Positions 52,391 to 60,185 of a stretch of 64,000 nt of DNA are shown piece by piece. Source of the stretch: an uncultured Spirochaetaceae bacterium (GTDB taxonomy: Bacteria > Spirochaetota > Spirochaetia > Treponematales > Treponemataceae); assembly GCA_902789325.1 (NCBI GenBank), contig CADANN010000015.1, forward strand, positions 1-64,000, read 5' to 3'. Within the stretch, counting starts at the first letter, position 1. The number at the start of each line of letters is the position of its first letter. The position numbers and the translations under genes were made by a program. The notes beneath the pieces are model-generated. The model saw only the letters and a program-made list of their open reading frames with translations. It had not been told where the DNA came from and searched no databases.

Positions 52391-53568
52391 TTCTGTTCCT
52401 CCAGTTTATTCTTCAGTATTCGTCCTTCTGACATTACAAGCTTTATGCTGAATAATTTATCCATAACTATAAGATCGCTGTCATAAGTTGGAGCTATGAT
52501 TCCCTTATGTGTATATTTCATTATGCGTGCCGGATTCACACAGGCAAATTTTACAGCATCTGAAAGAGGGTAGCCGTATTGAACAATGTTTTTGATTGCC
52601 TTTTTCATTGTGAGTGCGGAGCCGGCAATTACATCATCTGCCTTGCGGTGAAAGCATCCGTCCTTGAATACAACTTCTTCGCCGTTAGCAAAGAGATGTT
52701 CGCCTTTCTGTTCGGTTGGAGTAAGCGCATCAGTTACAAGAACAATCTGCGCTCTGTTTTTATCACGCGAAAGCAGCTTAAATAAATCCGGATGAACATG
52801 AACACCGTCTGCAATTATTTCGCAGGACATTTCCGGATGAATTAAAATTGCGCCGACTGCTCCAGGGTTTCTGTGATGAAGCTGACTCATTGCATTAAAA
52901 AAGTGGGTAGAATGCAAAATGCCAACTTGAATGCCTTCTACAATATTTTCATATTCTGCGTTGGTATGGCCGGCCTGTAAAATGATTCCTTTTTCTACAC
53001 AATGCAGTGCGAGTTCTCGCATTCCCTTGAGTTCAGGGGCAACTGTCATATTTACAATGTGTCCCTCAGATGCTTCCCAAAGTTCATCGAATAATTCAAT
53101 ATCCGGGAGTTTTACAGTTTCTGGCCTTTGAACTCCAAGTTTTTCGGGAGAAATGAACGGGCCTTCCATATGTACACCCATAATGCGGGCACCCTCTTCA
53201 TGTCCCATTGCGGCAGAAATTGCACGAAGTTTTGTTTTCATGTCTTCTGGCGAAGATGGGTACATAGTAGGATTAAATGCTGTTACCCCATATTGTGCCA
53301 GGTCTCGGGACATTTGCAGAATGCCTTCGGTTGTACAGTTGTCAGTTCCGTTCCCCTTAAAGCCGTGAATGTGAGTATCAATCATTCCAGGCATAATAAA
53401 ATTGCCTTTGGCATCTATGAGGCGTACCTCGGGTCCAAAGTTCATTTTTTCAAAACGTTCTTCACTGAAGGTGTCTTTGATTCTTGAGCCTTCAATCAGA
53501 ACTGCAGAACGTTTTTCATTACTTGTGAGACCTGTAAGAACGATGCCATTGTGAATACAGATTGTCAT
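52387..53568 (-). CDS. nagA: N-acetylglucosamine-6-phosphate deacetylase
   Basis: A 393-aa amidohydrolase that removes acetate from GlcNAc-6-phosphate. Motifs: PGMIDTHIHGFKG, MGVHMEGPFISPEKLGVQ with the metal Glu, LQAGHTNAEYE, HSTHFFNAMSQLHHR and VLVTDALTPTE with the catalytic Asp. It sits 11 bases after GH20 and overlaps nagB. An internal acetate source also links to AckA metabolism, though the genes are separate. Confidence 0.97.
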   Translation of the reverse strand: MTICIHNGIVLTGLTSNEKRSAVLIEGSRIKDTFSEERFEKMNFGPEVRLIDAKGNFIMPGMIDTHIHGFKGNGTDNCTTEGILQMSRDLAQYGVTAFNPTMYPSSPEDMKTKLRAISAAMGHEEGARIMGVHMEGPFISPEKLGVQRPETVKLPDIELFDELWEASEGHIVNMTVAPELKGMRELALHCVEKGIILQAGHTNAEYENIVEGIQVGILHSTHFFNAMSQLHHRNPGAVGAILIHPEMSCEIIADGVHVHPDLFKLLSRDKNRAQIVLVTDALTPTEQKGEHLFANGEEVVFKDGCFHRKADDVIAGSALTMKKAIKNIVQYGYPLSDAVKFACVNPARIMKYTHKGIIAPTYDSDLIVMDKLFSIKLVMSEGRILKNKLEEQK

Positions 53569-53579
53569 AGTTCCTCCTG

Positions 53580-55112
53580 TTACTCTAGCTCTCCCTTGTA
53601 AAAAAGAAAATCAAGTTTATTAAGCAGTGCTTTATGATTTTCTAAACGTCCGGTAAAATTCTTAAAATCTTTGTTTTCTTCTTTGAGCCACATTGCTTCA
53701 GCAGCTGCGCAGAAACGTGGGAACAAAAGATATTCAGCAATTTTTGAAAATTGAATCTTCTCACTCCAGAAAGTACATTCGCCGCCAATTACAAGTTCAG
53801 AATTTTTCAAATTCATTTCTTTTGCAGTAGGGCAGAATGAATAAGTCTTTGCTGTAGTTGTTGTTCCGAGTCTTCCAGGTTCTTCAAAGGATTTTCTATT
53901 TTTCAGATTCAGATAAAAATGTGTCTGTGGCGACATTATTACCTGATGATTTTTTTCTACACCTTTGATTCCGCCTTCTGTTCCACGCCATGACTGAACA
54001 ATCAGTTCCTTTGGAGCCTGATATTTATTGTTGTTGTCAAGAACCTCATCCCAGCCGATCGGGATTTTTCCAAGTTCCAGAACCATGCGTGTAACTTTGA
54101 TTGTAGCCCAGGTCTGAAGTTCTGCTGGAGATGATATGCCTTCTGCTTTCATTCGTGCCTGACACTTAGGACAGTTTGTCCATCGGTCTGCCATGCATTC
54201 GTCGCCACCGATATGAATATACTTTCCAGGGAACAATGAAACAATTTTTTTGAGTGCTGCCTCAAATATTGTAAAAATCTTATCGTTTCCAAGACAAAGA
54301 ACATCCGGGAATATACCCCAGCGGTTTTCAACTTTATAAGGACCGCCCGTGCAGCCATATTCAGGATATGCGGCAAGCAGTGCAGAAACGTGGCCCGGAA
54401 ATTCTACTTCCGGTACGATTTCAATTCCACGTATTTTTGCATATTCAACAACTTCACGTATTTCCTCATCAGTATACCAGCGGCGGATTTTTTCTCCTTC
54501 ATCATAAAAACCGTCTTCTTCTTCCGGCATAGTGTGATCTATCCGGATAGAACCGATTTCTGTAAGTCTTGGGTAACCAGGAACTTCGAAGCGCCAGCCC
54601 TGATCATCTGTAAGGTGCCAGTGAAAAATATTCAGTTTATGAAGTGCACAGGCATCCAGCATCTTTTTAATAAAGGAAACAGAAAAGAATGAACGGCAGG
54701 TATCTAAAAGAAAACCGCGCCATTTATAAGCGGGTTCGTCTTTAATAGTAACAAACGGAAGTGTTCCGGAACTCTTAGAAAGTATCTGTGCCAGAGTGAT
54801 GCATCCATAGAAAGCACCTTTTACATTGCTTGCAGCCAACTGGATTCCAGCATCAGATATTCTTATAGTATAAGCTTCATCAGATTCTGATGTCGTGCTG
54901 TCCGGACGAAGGTCAACCTTTATCGGAGTTCCAGTTTCAGCTGATTGTATGCCGGCGGTCAAAAATGCAGTTTCAAGTTGATTTTTGAACTGTCCGTTAT
55001 CAGCTGCCTTTTCTATTATTAAAGATACTTCTGAGGTTGAAGTTATCTGGTATTCGCCATCTTCAGTTTTGAGATAATTTGGTAATGGAATAATATTAAT
55101 TTCGGGTTTCAT
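53580..55112 (-). CDS. Cytoplasmic GH20 beta-N-acetylhexosaminidase
   Basis: A 510-aa GH20 enzyme with an N-terminal GH20b-like domain (1-110) and catalytic barrel: WRGFLLDTCRSFFSVSFIKK, IFHWHLTDDQGWRFEVPGYP, IVPEVEFPGHVSA and the catalytic Asp-Glu pair in HIGGDECMADRW. It has no signal peptide, so it should cleave imported chitobiose-type oligomers or muropeptide-derived sugars to GlcNAc in the cytoplasm. First gene of the leftward operon. ATG 55112 starts 7 bases after TATAAT (55120-55125) with no ribosome site. Confidence 0.92.
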   Translation of the reverse strand: MKPEINIIPLPNYLKTEDGEYQITSTSEVSLIIEKAADNGQFKNQLETAFLTAGIQSAETGTPIKVDLRPDSTTSESDEAYTIRISDAGIQLAASNVKGAFYGCITLAQILSKSSGTLPFVTIKDEPAYKWRGFLLDTCRSFFSVSFIKKMLDACALHKLNIFHWHLTDDQGWRFEVPGYPRLTEIGSIRIDHTMPEEEDGFYDEGEKIRRWYTDEEIREVVEYAKIRGIEIVPEVEFPGHVSALLAAYPEYGCTGGPYKVENRWGIFPDVLCLGNDKIFTIFEAALKKIVSLFPGKYIHIGGDECMADRWTNCPKCQARMKAEGISSPAELQTWATIKVTRMVLELGKIPIGWDEVLDNNNKYQAPKELIVQSWRGTEGGIKGVEKNHQVIMSPQTHFYLNLKNRKSFEEPGRLGTTTTAKTYSFCPTAKEMNLKNSELVIGGECTFWSEKIQFSKIAEYLLFPRFCAAAEAMWLKEENKDFKNFTGRLENHKALLNKLDFLFYKGELE

Positions 55113-55119
55113 TACGCGT

Positions 55120-55150
55120 ATTATAAATCAACTTTTTTAGTAAGTACAGT
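55120..55150 (-). promoter_or_regulatory. GH20-nag operon promoter with operator copy 1
   Basis: Minus-strand TATAAT (55120-55125) ends 7 bases before ATG 55112. The -35 area (about 55143-55148) has no good hexamer and is covered by AGTAAGTACAGT (55139-55150, + strand text), which matches copy 2 at 55245-55256 in 11 of 12 bases. Confidence 0.65.
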
Positions 55151-55210
55151 AAAAAAACAAACATTTTATCAAAAATCAGCAAAATTCCCCAGTTTTAACG
55201 AATAAATTTG

Positions 55211-55256
55211 TTGACAACTCAATAAAACCGGGTTTAAGATTCATAGTGAGTACAGT
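55211..55256 (+). promoter_or_regulatory. Sugar transporter promoter with operator copy 2
   Basis: TTGACA (55211-55216), an 18-base spacer and TAAGAT (55235-55240). AGTGAGTACAGT (55245-55256) covers the predicted start, a repressor-type position, and matches the copy on the divergent GH20 promoter. Confidence 0.7.
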
Positions 55257-55302
55257 GCTTGTACAAAACACGACTAAAAAGTAAACAATTGGAGGAATTG
55301 TT

Positions 55303-56622
55303 ATGAAAAAATTATTGGCAACCGCACTTGCGGCTACGGCACTTCTTGGTTCTGTTTTTGCTTTAGGTGAAAAGAAATCAAAGCAGACAGTTATCACAGT
55401 TTTGGATTATCAGGATGCAACTGCTCCTAACTCATTTGATGACAACAAGCTTATCTGGGAAGCATTTGAAGCTGCTCACCCTGATATTAAAATTGAACGC
55501 GAGGCTCTCTTTAATGAAGCTTTCCATCAGAAAGCTGCGGCTTATGCAGCTGCCGGTAAAATGCCAGATGTATTCTATATGTGGCCAGCTGGACGTTCTA
55601 CAGCAATTCACGAAAAGAAGCTTGCAAAAGACCTTACTCCATTCCTTAAGAAGGAAGGCCTTCTCGACAACTACACAAAGGCTTGTGTAGACCCTACCGC
55701 TCAGGCTTCTGGTTATGTAGCAGAAATCCCATTCGGACTTACAGTTTCACACATGATGTTCGTAAATAAAGATGTTCTTGATGAATGTGGACTTTCTATT
55801 CCAAAGACTTATGACGAGCTCAAAGCTCAGGTTCCTGTACTCAAGGCTAAGGGGTATGAAACAATCCTTATGGCTAACATGGATGACTGGGTAATGCAGT
55901 CTTGTCTCTTCTCTATGATTGCAGGTCGCTTTGGTGGTGCTGATTGGGCAGACAAGATTATGGCTGGAAAAGCTAAGTTTACAGACAAAGCTTTTGTTGA
56001 TTCAGTTAAATTCGTAAAACAGCTCTATGATGATGGTGTTCTTTCAGACAAAACTCTTGCTACTTCTTATGGTGATGTAGTAGGTCAGTTTGCTTCTAAG
56101 AAAGGTGCTTACCTCATCGATGGTGACTGGCGTGTAGGTGCATTCCTTACAGATATGTCTACAGGCAAGGCTTTGATTTCTCCTGCTGATCAGGCAAAGA
56201 ATATTGAACTCATCAACTTCCCTGCAATTCCAGGTGAAAAACTCAAGAACTCTAACTCAGCTACTCTTGGTGTTGGTTATGGTATGAGCTCAAAGCTTAA
56301 GAAGAACTCTAAAGAAGAAAAGGCTGCATGGGAACTCATTAAGTGGCTCAGCGGACCTTACTGCCAGCAGAGACGTCTTGATACAGGTGCATCATTCCCT
56401 TCTTTGACATCTGGTGTATCATATGACAACCTCGAACCACTTTCAGCAAAACGTGGTGCTTTCTACAATGCACAGACTGCAACAACTCCTGTATTCGACT
56501 CTGTATTCAATTCAGAAGTAGCTTCAGTTCTCAACGCAGATCTTCAGGCTCTTGGTCTTGGAAAGAAGACTGTTGATCAGGTTTGTAAAGACGTACAGGC
56601 TGCTTTCGATTCTTCAAAATAA
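55303..56622 (+). CDS. ABC transporter sugar-binding protein
   Basis: A 439-aa family 1 solute-binding protein with signal peptide (KKLLATALAATALLGSVFA). Typical segments: LIWEAFEAAHPDIKIEREAL, AAAGKMPDVFYMWPAGR, FGLTVSHMMFVNKDVLDECG and YLIDGDWRVGAFLTDM. Strong GGAGG and biased codons indicate high expression. Context suggests GlcNAc oligomers as ligand. Two hairpins after its stop separate it from the permeases. Confidence 0.92.
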   Translation: MKKLLATALAATALLGSVFALGEKKSKQTVITVLDYQDATAPNSFDDNKLIWEAFEAAHPDIKIEREALFNEAFHQKAAAYAAAGKMPDVFYMWPAGRSTAIHEKKLAKDLTPFLKKEGLLDNYTKACVDPTAQASGYVAEIPFGLTVSHMMFVNKDVLDECGLSIPKTYDELKAQVPVLKAKGYETILMANMDDWVMQSCLFSMIAGRFGGADWADKIMAGKAKFTDKAFVDSVKFVKQLYDDGVLSDKTLATSYGDVVGQFASKKGAYLIDGDWRVGAFLTDMSTGKALISPADQAKNIELINFPAIPGEKLKNSNSATLGVGYGMSSKLKKNSKEEKAAWELIKWLSGPYCQQRRLDTGASFPSLTSGVSYDNLEPLSAKRGAFYNAQTATTPVFDSVFNSEVASVLNADLQALGLGKKTVDQVCKDVQAAFDSSK

Positions 56623-56629
56623 TAATTAA

Positions 56630-56700
56630 TTGCCGTGTTCCTGACACGGCAATTTTTCAATTTGCCAGACTTCTGATTTTTCCTTTCCAGGAAGTCTGGC
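56630..56700 (+). terminator. Paired hairpins between binding protein and permease genes
   Basis: Hairpin 1: TTGCCGTG (56630-56637) with CACGGCAA (56645-56652) and five T, a partial terminator. Hairpin 2: GCCAGACTTC (56664-56673) with GAAGTCTGGC (56691-56700), a perfect 10-bp stem without T run. Together they should lower permease expression and protect the binding-protein mRNA 3' end. Confidence 0.8.
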
Positions 56701-56734
56701 ACTTTACCCCTAATTTCAAATAAGGAAAAAAATT

Positions 56735-58054
56735 ATGAATAAAAAGAACATGATACTTGCGAGCAAGGTCTGTCTCCTTGTCGCCATGCTCGGTTACTGT
56801 ATCCCGGTTTTTGATGATGCCAATGGATTTGCTGCTTTCATATATTTCTTTGGAGCAGGACAGGGAGCCCTTTATATTTTCATAGGCATTGCTTTAGTAT
56901 TAAGCTTTCTTGCAATGGCCGCGTCAGTTGTTTTTTCATCTTTATATTATGTACGCGGAAAAAAAGATTCCTATTCAAAAAGTGCTGCGGCAATTGATAT
57001 TGCCTTAATGTTTACGATTTTGATATCAACACTTTTTGCACTGATTACAGTCAAAAAGTTTACAGAAGAAGACGTTGATTTTGGCTTAGGATTTTACTTC
57101 ATGGTTTATGGTCTTGCAGCCTTTGTAATCGTCTATCTATATTCAACTTTACTTGGTGAAACTCTTTCTACAAAAACAGAAGAGCGTCGTGCATACTGGA
57201 TGCTTTCTCTTCCTGCAATTCTGTTTTACTTTGGCGTAATGACCTTCCCGTCATTGTTCTCTGTTTTCTTGAGTCTTACAAATTATTCCGGGGGTTCTCT
57301 TTTTGAAAAAGGAGCACTTCAGTTTGTCGGACTAAAGAATTATCTTAAGGTTTTTAGAGATCAGTATTTTTACGTTTCATTGAGAAATAACTTCTGGATT
57401 GTTCTTGTTTCCGTTTTTGGTCAGCTTCCGCTTGGATTCTTCCTGGCTTATGTACTTACACGCGGGCTTGTAAAAGGAAAAGACTTTTTCCAGACAATGA
57501 TATATCTGCCTTGTGTAATTTCTACAGTTGTAATTGGTATTTTGTTCCAGACCTTCTTCTCTTCTCATGGTGCCTGGACAGAAATTATGAAGTGGTTTAA
57601 TCCCGCTTACGAATGGTCAATGAGCGACCGACCTATGCTTCCGGTTCTCTTTGTAATTCTCTGGATGTATACCGGAACCTATCTGATTATCTTTATGGCA
57701 AACCTTCAGAAAATTGACCCTCAGATTATGGAAGCGGCAACAATTGACGGAGCAACTGAGTGGCAGGTTTTGTGGCACGTAATCTTCCCGGAACTTTCCG
57801 GCGTATTTGTAATCAGCGCAATTCTTGCAATTTCAGGTTCTCTCAAATCCTTTGACCTTGTTTATGTAATGACTGGTGGAGGCCCTGCTAAACAGACTTA
57901 TGTGCTTTCGCTTTACATGTTTGATAAGGCCTTTAAGGGAGCAGCAGATTATCCAATGGCAAATACAATTTCAACAATCATGGTTGTAATCAGCTTGATT
58001 TTGATTGGCATTGTAAAAACTCTCGAAAAGAAATTTGGTGCTAAGGAGGAATAG
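56735..58054 (+). CDS. ABC sugar permease, MalF type, with extra N-terminal membrane domain
   Basis: 439 aa. Residues ~150-439 are a normal sugar permease with the EAA loop in MEAATIDGATEWQVLWHVIF. The first ~150 residues add four predicted membrane helices (SKVCLLVAMLGYCIPVF, ALYIFIGIALVLSFLAMAAS, IDIALMFTILISTLFALITV, FYFMVYGLAAFVIVYLYS) not seen in ordinary ~290-aa family members. It pairs with the permease that begins 3 bases after its stop. No ATPase gene is present in the locus, so a shared MsiK-type ATPase is expected. Confidence 0.9.
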   Translation: MNKKNMILASKVCLLVAMLGYCIPVFDDANGFAAFIYFFGAGQGALYIFIGIALVLSFLAMAASVVFSSLYYVRGKKDSYSKSAAAIDIALMFTILISTLFALITVKKFTEEDVDFGLGFYFMVYGLAAFVIVYLYSTLLGETLSTKTEERRAYWMLSLPAILFYFGVMTFPSLFSVFLSLTNYSGGSLFEKGALQFVGLKNYLKVFRDQYFYVSLRNNFWIVLVSVFGQLPLGFFLAYVLTRGLVKGKDFFQTMIYLPCVISTVVIGILFQTFFSSHGAWTEIMKWFNPAYEWSMSDRPMLPVLFVILWMYTGTYLIIFMANLQKIDPQIMEAATIDGATEWQVLWHVIFPELSGVFVISAILAISGSLKSFDLVYVMTGGGPAKQTYVLSLYMFDKAFKGAADYPMANTISTIMVVISLILIGIVKTLEKKFGAKEE

Positions 58055-58057
58055 GTC

Positions 58058-58909
58058 ATGAACGTAATGGAAAAAACTGGTCCTAAGCATTTATTGAGTC
58101 AGGTTGTAATTTATATTATATTGGTTTTCTTTGCCTTTATGGCATTGTATCCGCTTTTCTGGCTGTTCTTTTCATCATTCAAGACAACACAGGAATATCA
58201 GCTTACAAGTAAGTTAGCTTTACCTCAGGTATGGTGGTGGCGAAACTATCTTGATGCCTGGGTTCGCGGAAGATTCGGAACCTTATTCTTGAACAGTATT
58301 ATATACACCGGCGTATCTACAATAGTAATTTTGTATTGTTCGATTGCCGCTGGTTTTGCTTTTTCAAAACTTCCTTCTAAGGCAACTCCTTTCTTTTATA
58401 AGTCATTTGTTGTTGGAGTTTTGATTACGCTTCAGTGTATTATGATTCCTCTTTTCTTTATGTCTAACTGGACAGGGCTTTATGATACACGACTTGGTGT
58501 TTTGATTTGTTATATTGGAATTGGTATGCCAATGGGTATTTACCTTACAACAGAATTTATCCGAAGTATTCCAGATTCTCTTGTAGAGTCTGCCCGCATT
58601 GACGGAGCTCCATACCTTCAGATTTTCTTTGATATTATTTTCCCAATGTCAAAGCCGGTTGGAATTACTCTTGCAATTCTTACAATTACCGGAACCTGGA
58701 ATGAGTTCATGCTGGTAAACATTCTTGCATCCAGCGAAAAAATAAAATCGCTGCCGGTTGGTGTTCAGAAATTTTCAGGTGCGCTTGCTTCGGATTACGG
58801 AAAGCAGTTTGCAGCCCTTATGATTAGCGTTATCCCTATCATCATCTTTTATGGTATCTTCCGTAAGCAGATTACAAAGGGAGTTGCGGCTGGTGCGGTT
58901 AAAGGTTAA
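58058..58909 (+). CDS. ABC sugar permease, MalG type
   Basis: A 283-aa inner-membrane permease with six helices and the EAA motif in ESARIDGAPYLQIFFDIIFP. Its N-terminus (ILVFFAFMALYPLFWLFFSS) is typical of the MalG/UgpE group. Forms the transporter core with the 56735 product; GGAGGAA overlaps the previous stop region. Confidence 0.94.
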   Translation: MNVMEKTGPKHLLSQVVIYIILVFFAFMALYPLFWLFFSSFKTTQEYQLTSKLALPQVWWWRNYLDAWVRGRFGTLFLNSIIYTGVSTIVILYCSIAAGFAFSKLPSKATPFFYKSFVVGVLITLQCIMIPLFFMSNWTGLYDTRLGVLICYIGIGMPMGIYLTTEFIRSIPDSLVESARIDGAPYLQIFFDIIFPMSKPVGITLAILTITGTWNEFMLVNILASSEKIKSLPVGVQKFSGALASDYGKQFAALMISVIPIIIFYGIFRKQITKGVAAGAVKG

Positions 58910-58918
58910 AATGTTGTT

Positions 58919-60151
58919 ATGCATGTAAATAACGACTATCAGCGCAATGCGAATCTTTCAAAAGTTTTTGAGACTGTCTGGAAGAATCCGAATTTCAGCA
59001 GAATTGATATTGCAAGAAAATTAGGGTTGTATCGTTCTACAGTCTCAAACATAATCGGAACTTTGGTTGACTCTGCGTTGATTAGTGAAGGCGAGAGAGG
59101 CAATGCAACAGAGAAGGGGGGACGTAAACCTGTCTTCCTTTCTGTAAATCCGGATTTTGGTTGTGTAATTGGAATTGAACTTCAGCTGGATACTTATCAT
59201 GTGAGTGTACTTTCTTTTGCAGGCGAAACGCTTTTATCAGATGAAGGAACAACCCCAGTTAATCCAGAATTACTTGAAAAGCCGGAAGAAGTTTTTGTTT
59301 CAGCACTTGATTCTGTAATGAAAAAAGTTGCTGAACTTGTTAGTGAAAGCAAACTCCGTCCACTGGCAATCTGTCTTGGTGTTCCTGGTATTATTGATGT
59401 TGATAAAGGGAAAATAGTTCGCTCAGCACCCTTCCGTCTTGACGATTTTGATTATCAGAAAATTTTATATGAACGTTATGGTATTCCTCTTTTCATGGAA
59501 AACGATGCACGCTGCTGTTCCTGGCTTCAGCTCGCGCTGAATAAGTCTTCCGGTAAAAAAGATTTTATGTGTGTGTTAGCGAGAACTTACAATGGTAATC
59601 CGCTGCTGACATATCCGGAAACTTACGGAAAAGGAATTGGTATTGGTCTTTCGTTTGCAATGAACGGACGCATTATCAATGGAAGAAACTATGCTGCCGG
59701 TGAATATATTTCGCGTTCCTGGACAACATATCAAAAGGGGCAGACAGGTCTTCCGGAAGCAGTTTTAAAAACCGTAGATACAGTTGATGATTCATATGCT
59801 GAATGGGTGAAGGATTTGTTCGGAACCCTCACAATGATGATTCCACTTTTACAACCCGAAACAGTTTATGTTCACGGTCAGCCAGTTTCCCGCCGCGAAC
59901 TGATAGATGAAGTTATAAAGCAAAGTGTGCCACAGTTCTCTTCAATTATGCAGTCCTGCAATTCAGAACTTGTAATTATGGATGATGATTCTTACGGAAT
60001 TGCAAAAGGCGCAGCGCTCATGATAATTCAGAAATTATTCGAAGTACAGCCACTCGAAACAGAAGCTCACGGTTTAGGTTCTGGTCTGTCTTGGGACGAA
60101 CTGTTTGATTTGCATAAGAGAAGTTCTGCAGGAAGTATTTTGAAAGCCTAG
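58919..60151 (+). CDS. ROK-family transcriptional regulator lacking the zinc motif
   Basis: A 410-aa NagC/XylR-type regulator. An N-terminal winged HTH (FSRIDIARKLGLYRSTVSNI) precedes a ROK domain with VIGIELQLDTYHVSVLSFAG, CLGVPGIIDVDKGKIV and FMENDARCCSWLQLAL. The CxCGxxGCxE zinc site of sugar-responsive ROK proteins is missing (the equivalent region reads AGEYISRSWTTYQKG), so ligand binding may differ. It ends the transporter operon, 9 bases after the second permease, and is the prime candidate to bind the two AGTRAGTACAGT sites. Ribosome site is weak. Confidence 0.88.
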   Translation: MHVNNDYQRNANLSKVFETVWKNPNFSRIDIARKLGLYRSTVSNIIGTLVDSALISEGERGNATEKGGRKPVFLSVNPDFGCVIGIELQLDTYHVSVLSFAGETLLSDEGTTPVNPELLEKPEEVFVSALDSVMKKVAELVSESKLRPLAICLGVPGIIDVDKGKIVRSAPFRLDDFDYQKILYERYGIPLFMENDARCCSWLQLALNKSSGKKDFMCVLARTYNGNPLLTYPETYGKGIGIGLSFAMNGRIINGRNYAAGEYISRSWTTYQKGQTGLPEAVLKTVDTVDDSYAEWVKDLFGTLTMMIPLLQPETVYVHGQPVSRRELIDEVIKQSVPQFSSIMQSCNSELVIMDDDSYGIAKGAALMIIQKLFEVQPLETEAHGLGSGLSWDELFDLHKRSSAGSILKA

Positions 60152-60157
60152 AAAATT

Positions 60158-60176
60158 CTGTATAATATTTATACAG
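60158..60176. promoter_or_regulatory. 19-bp dyad overlapping nadE upstream region
   Basis: CTGTATAA (60158-60165), TAT, TTATACAG (60169-60176): a perfect inverted repeat holding a TATAAT and touching the AGGG ribosome site of nadE. It could be an operator or an RNA hairpin. Confidence 0.55.
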
Positions 60177-60185
60177 GGTAAAAAT

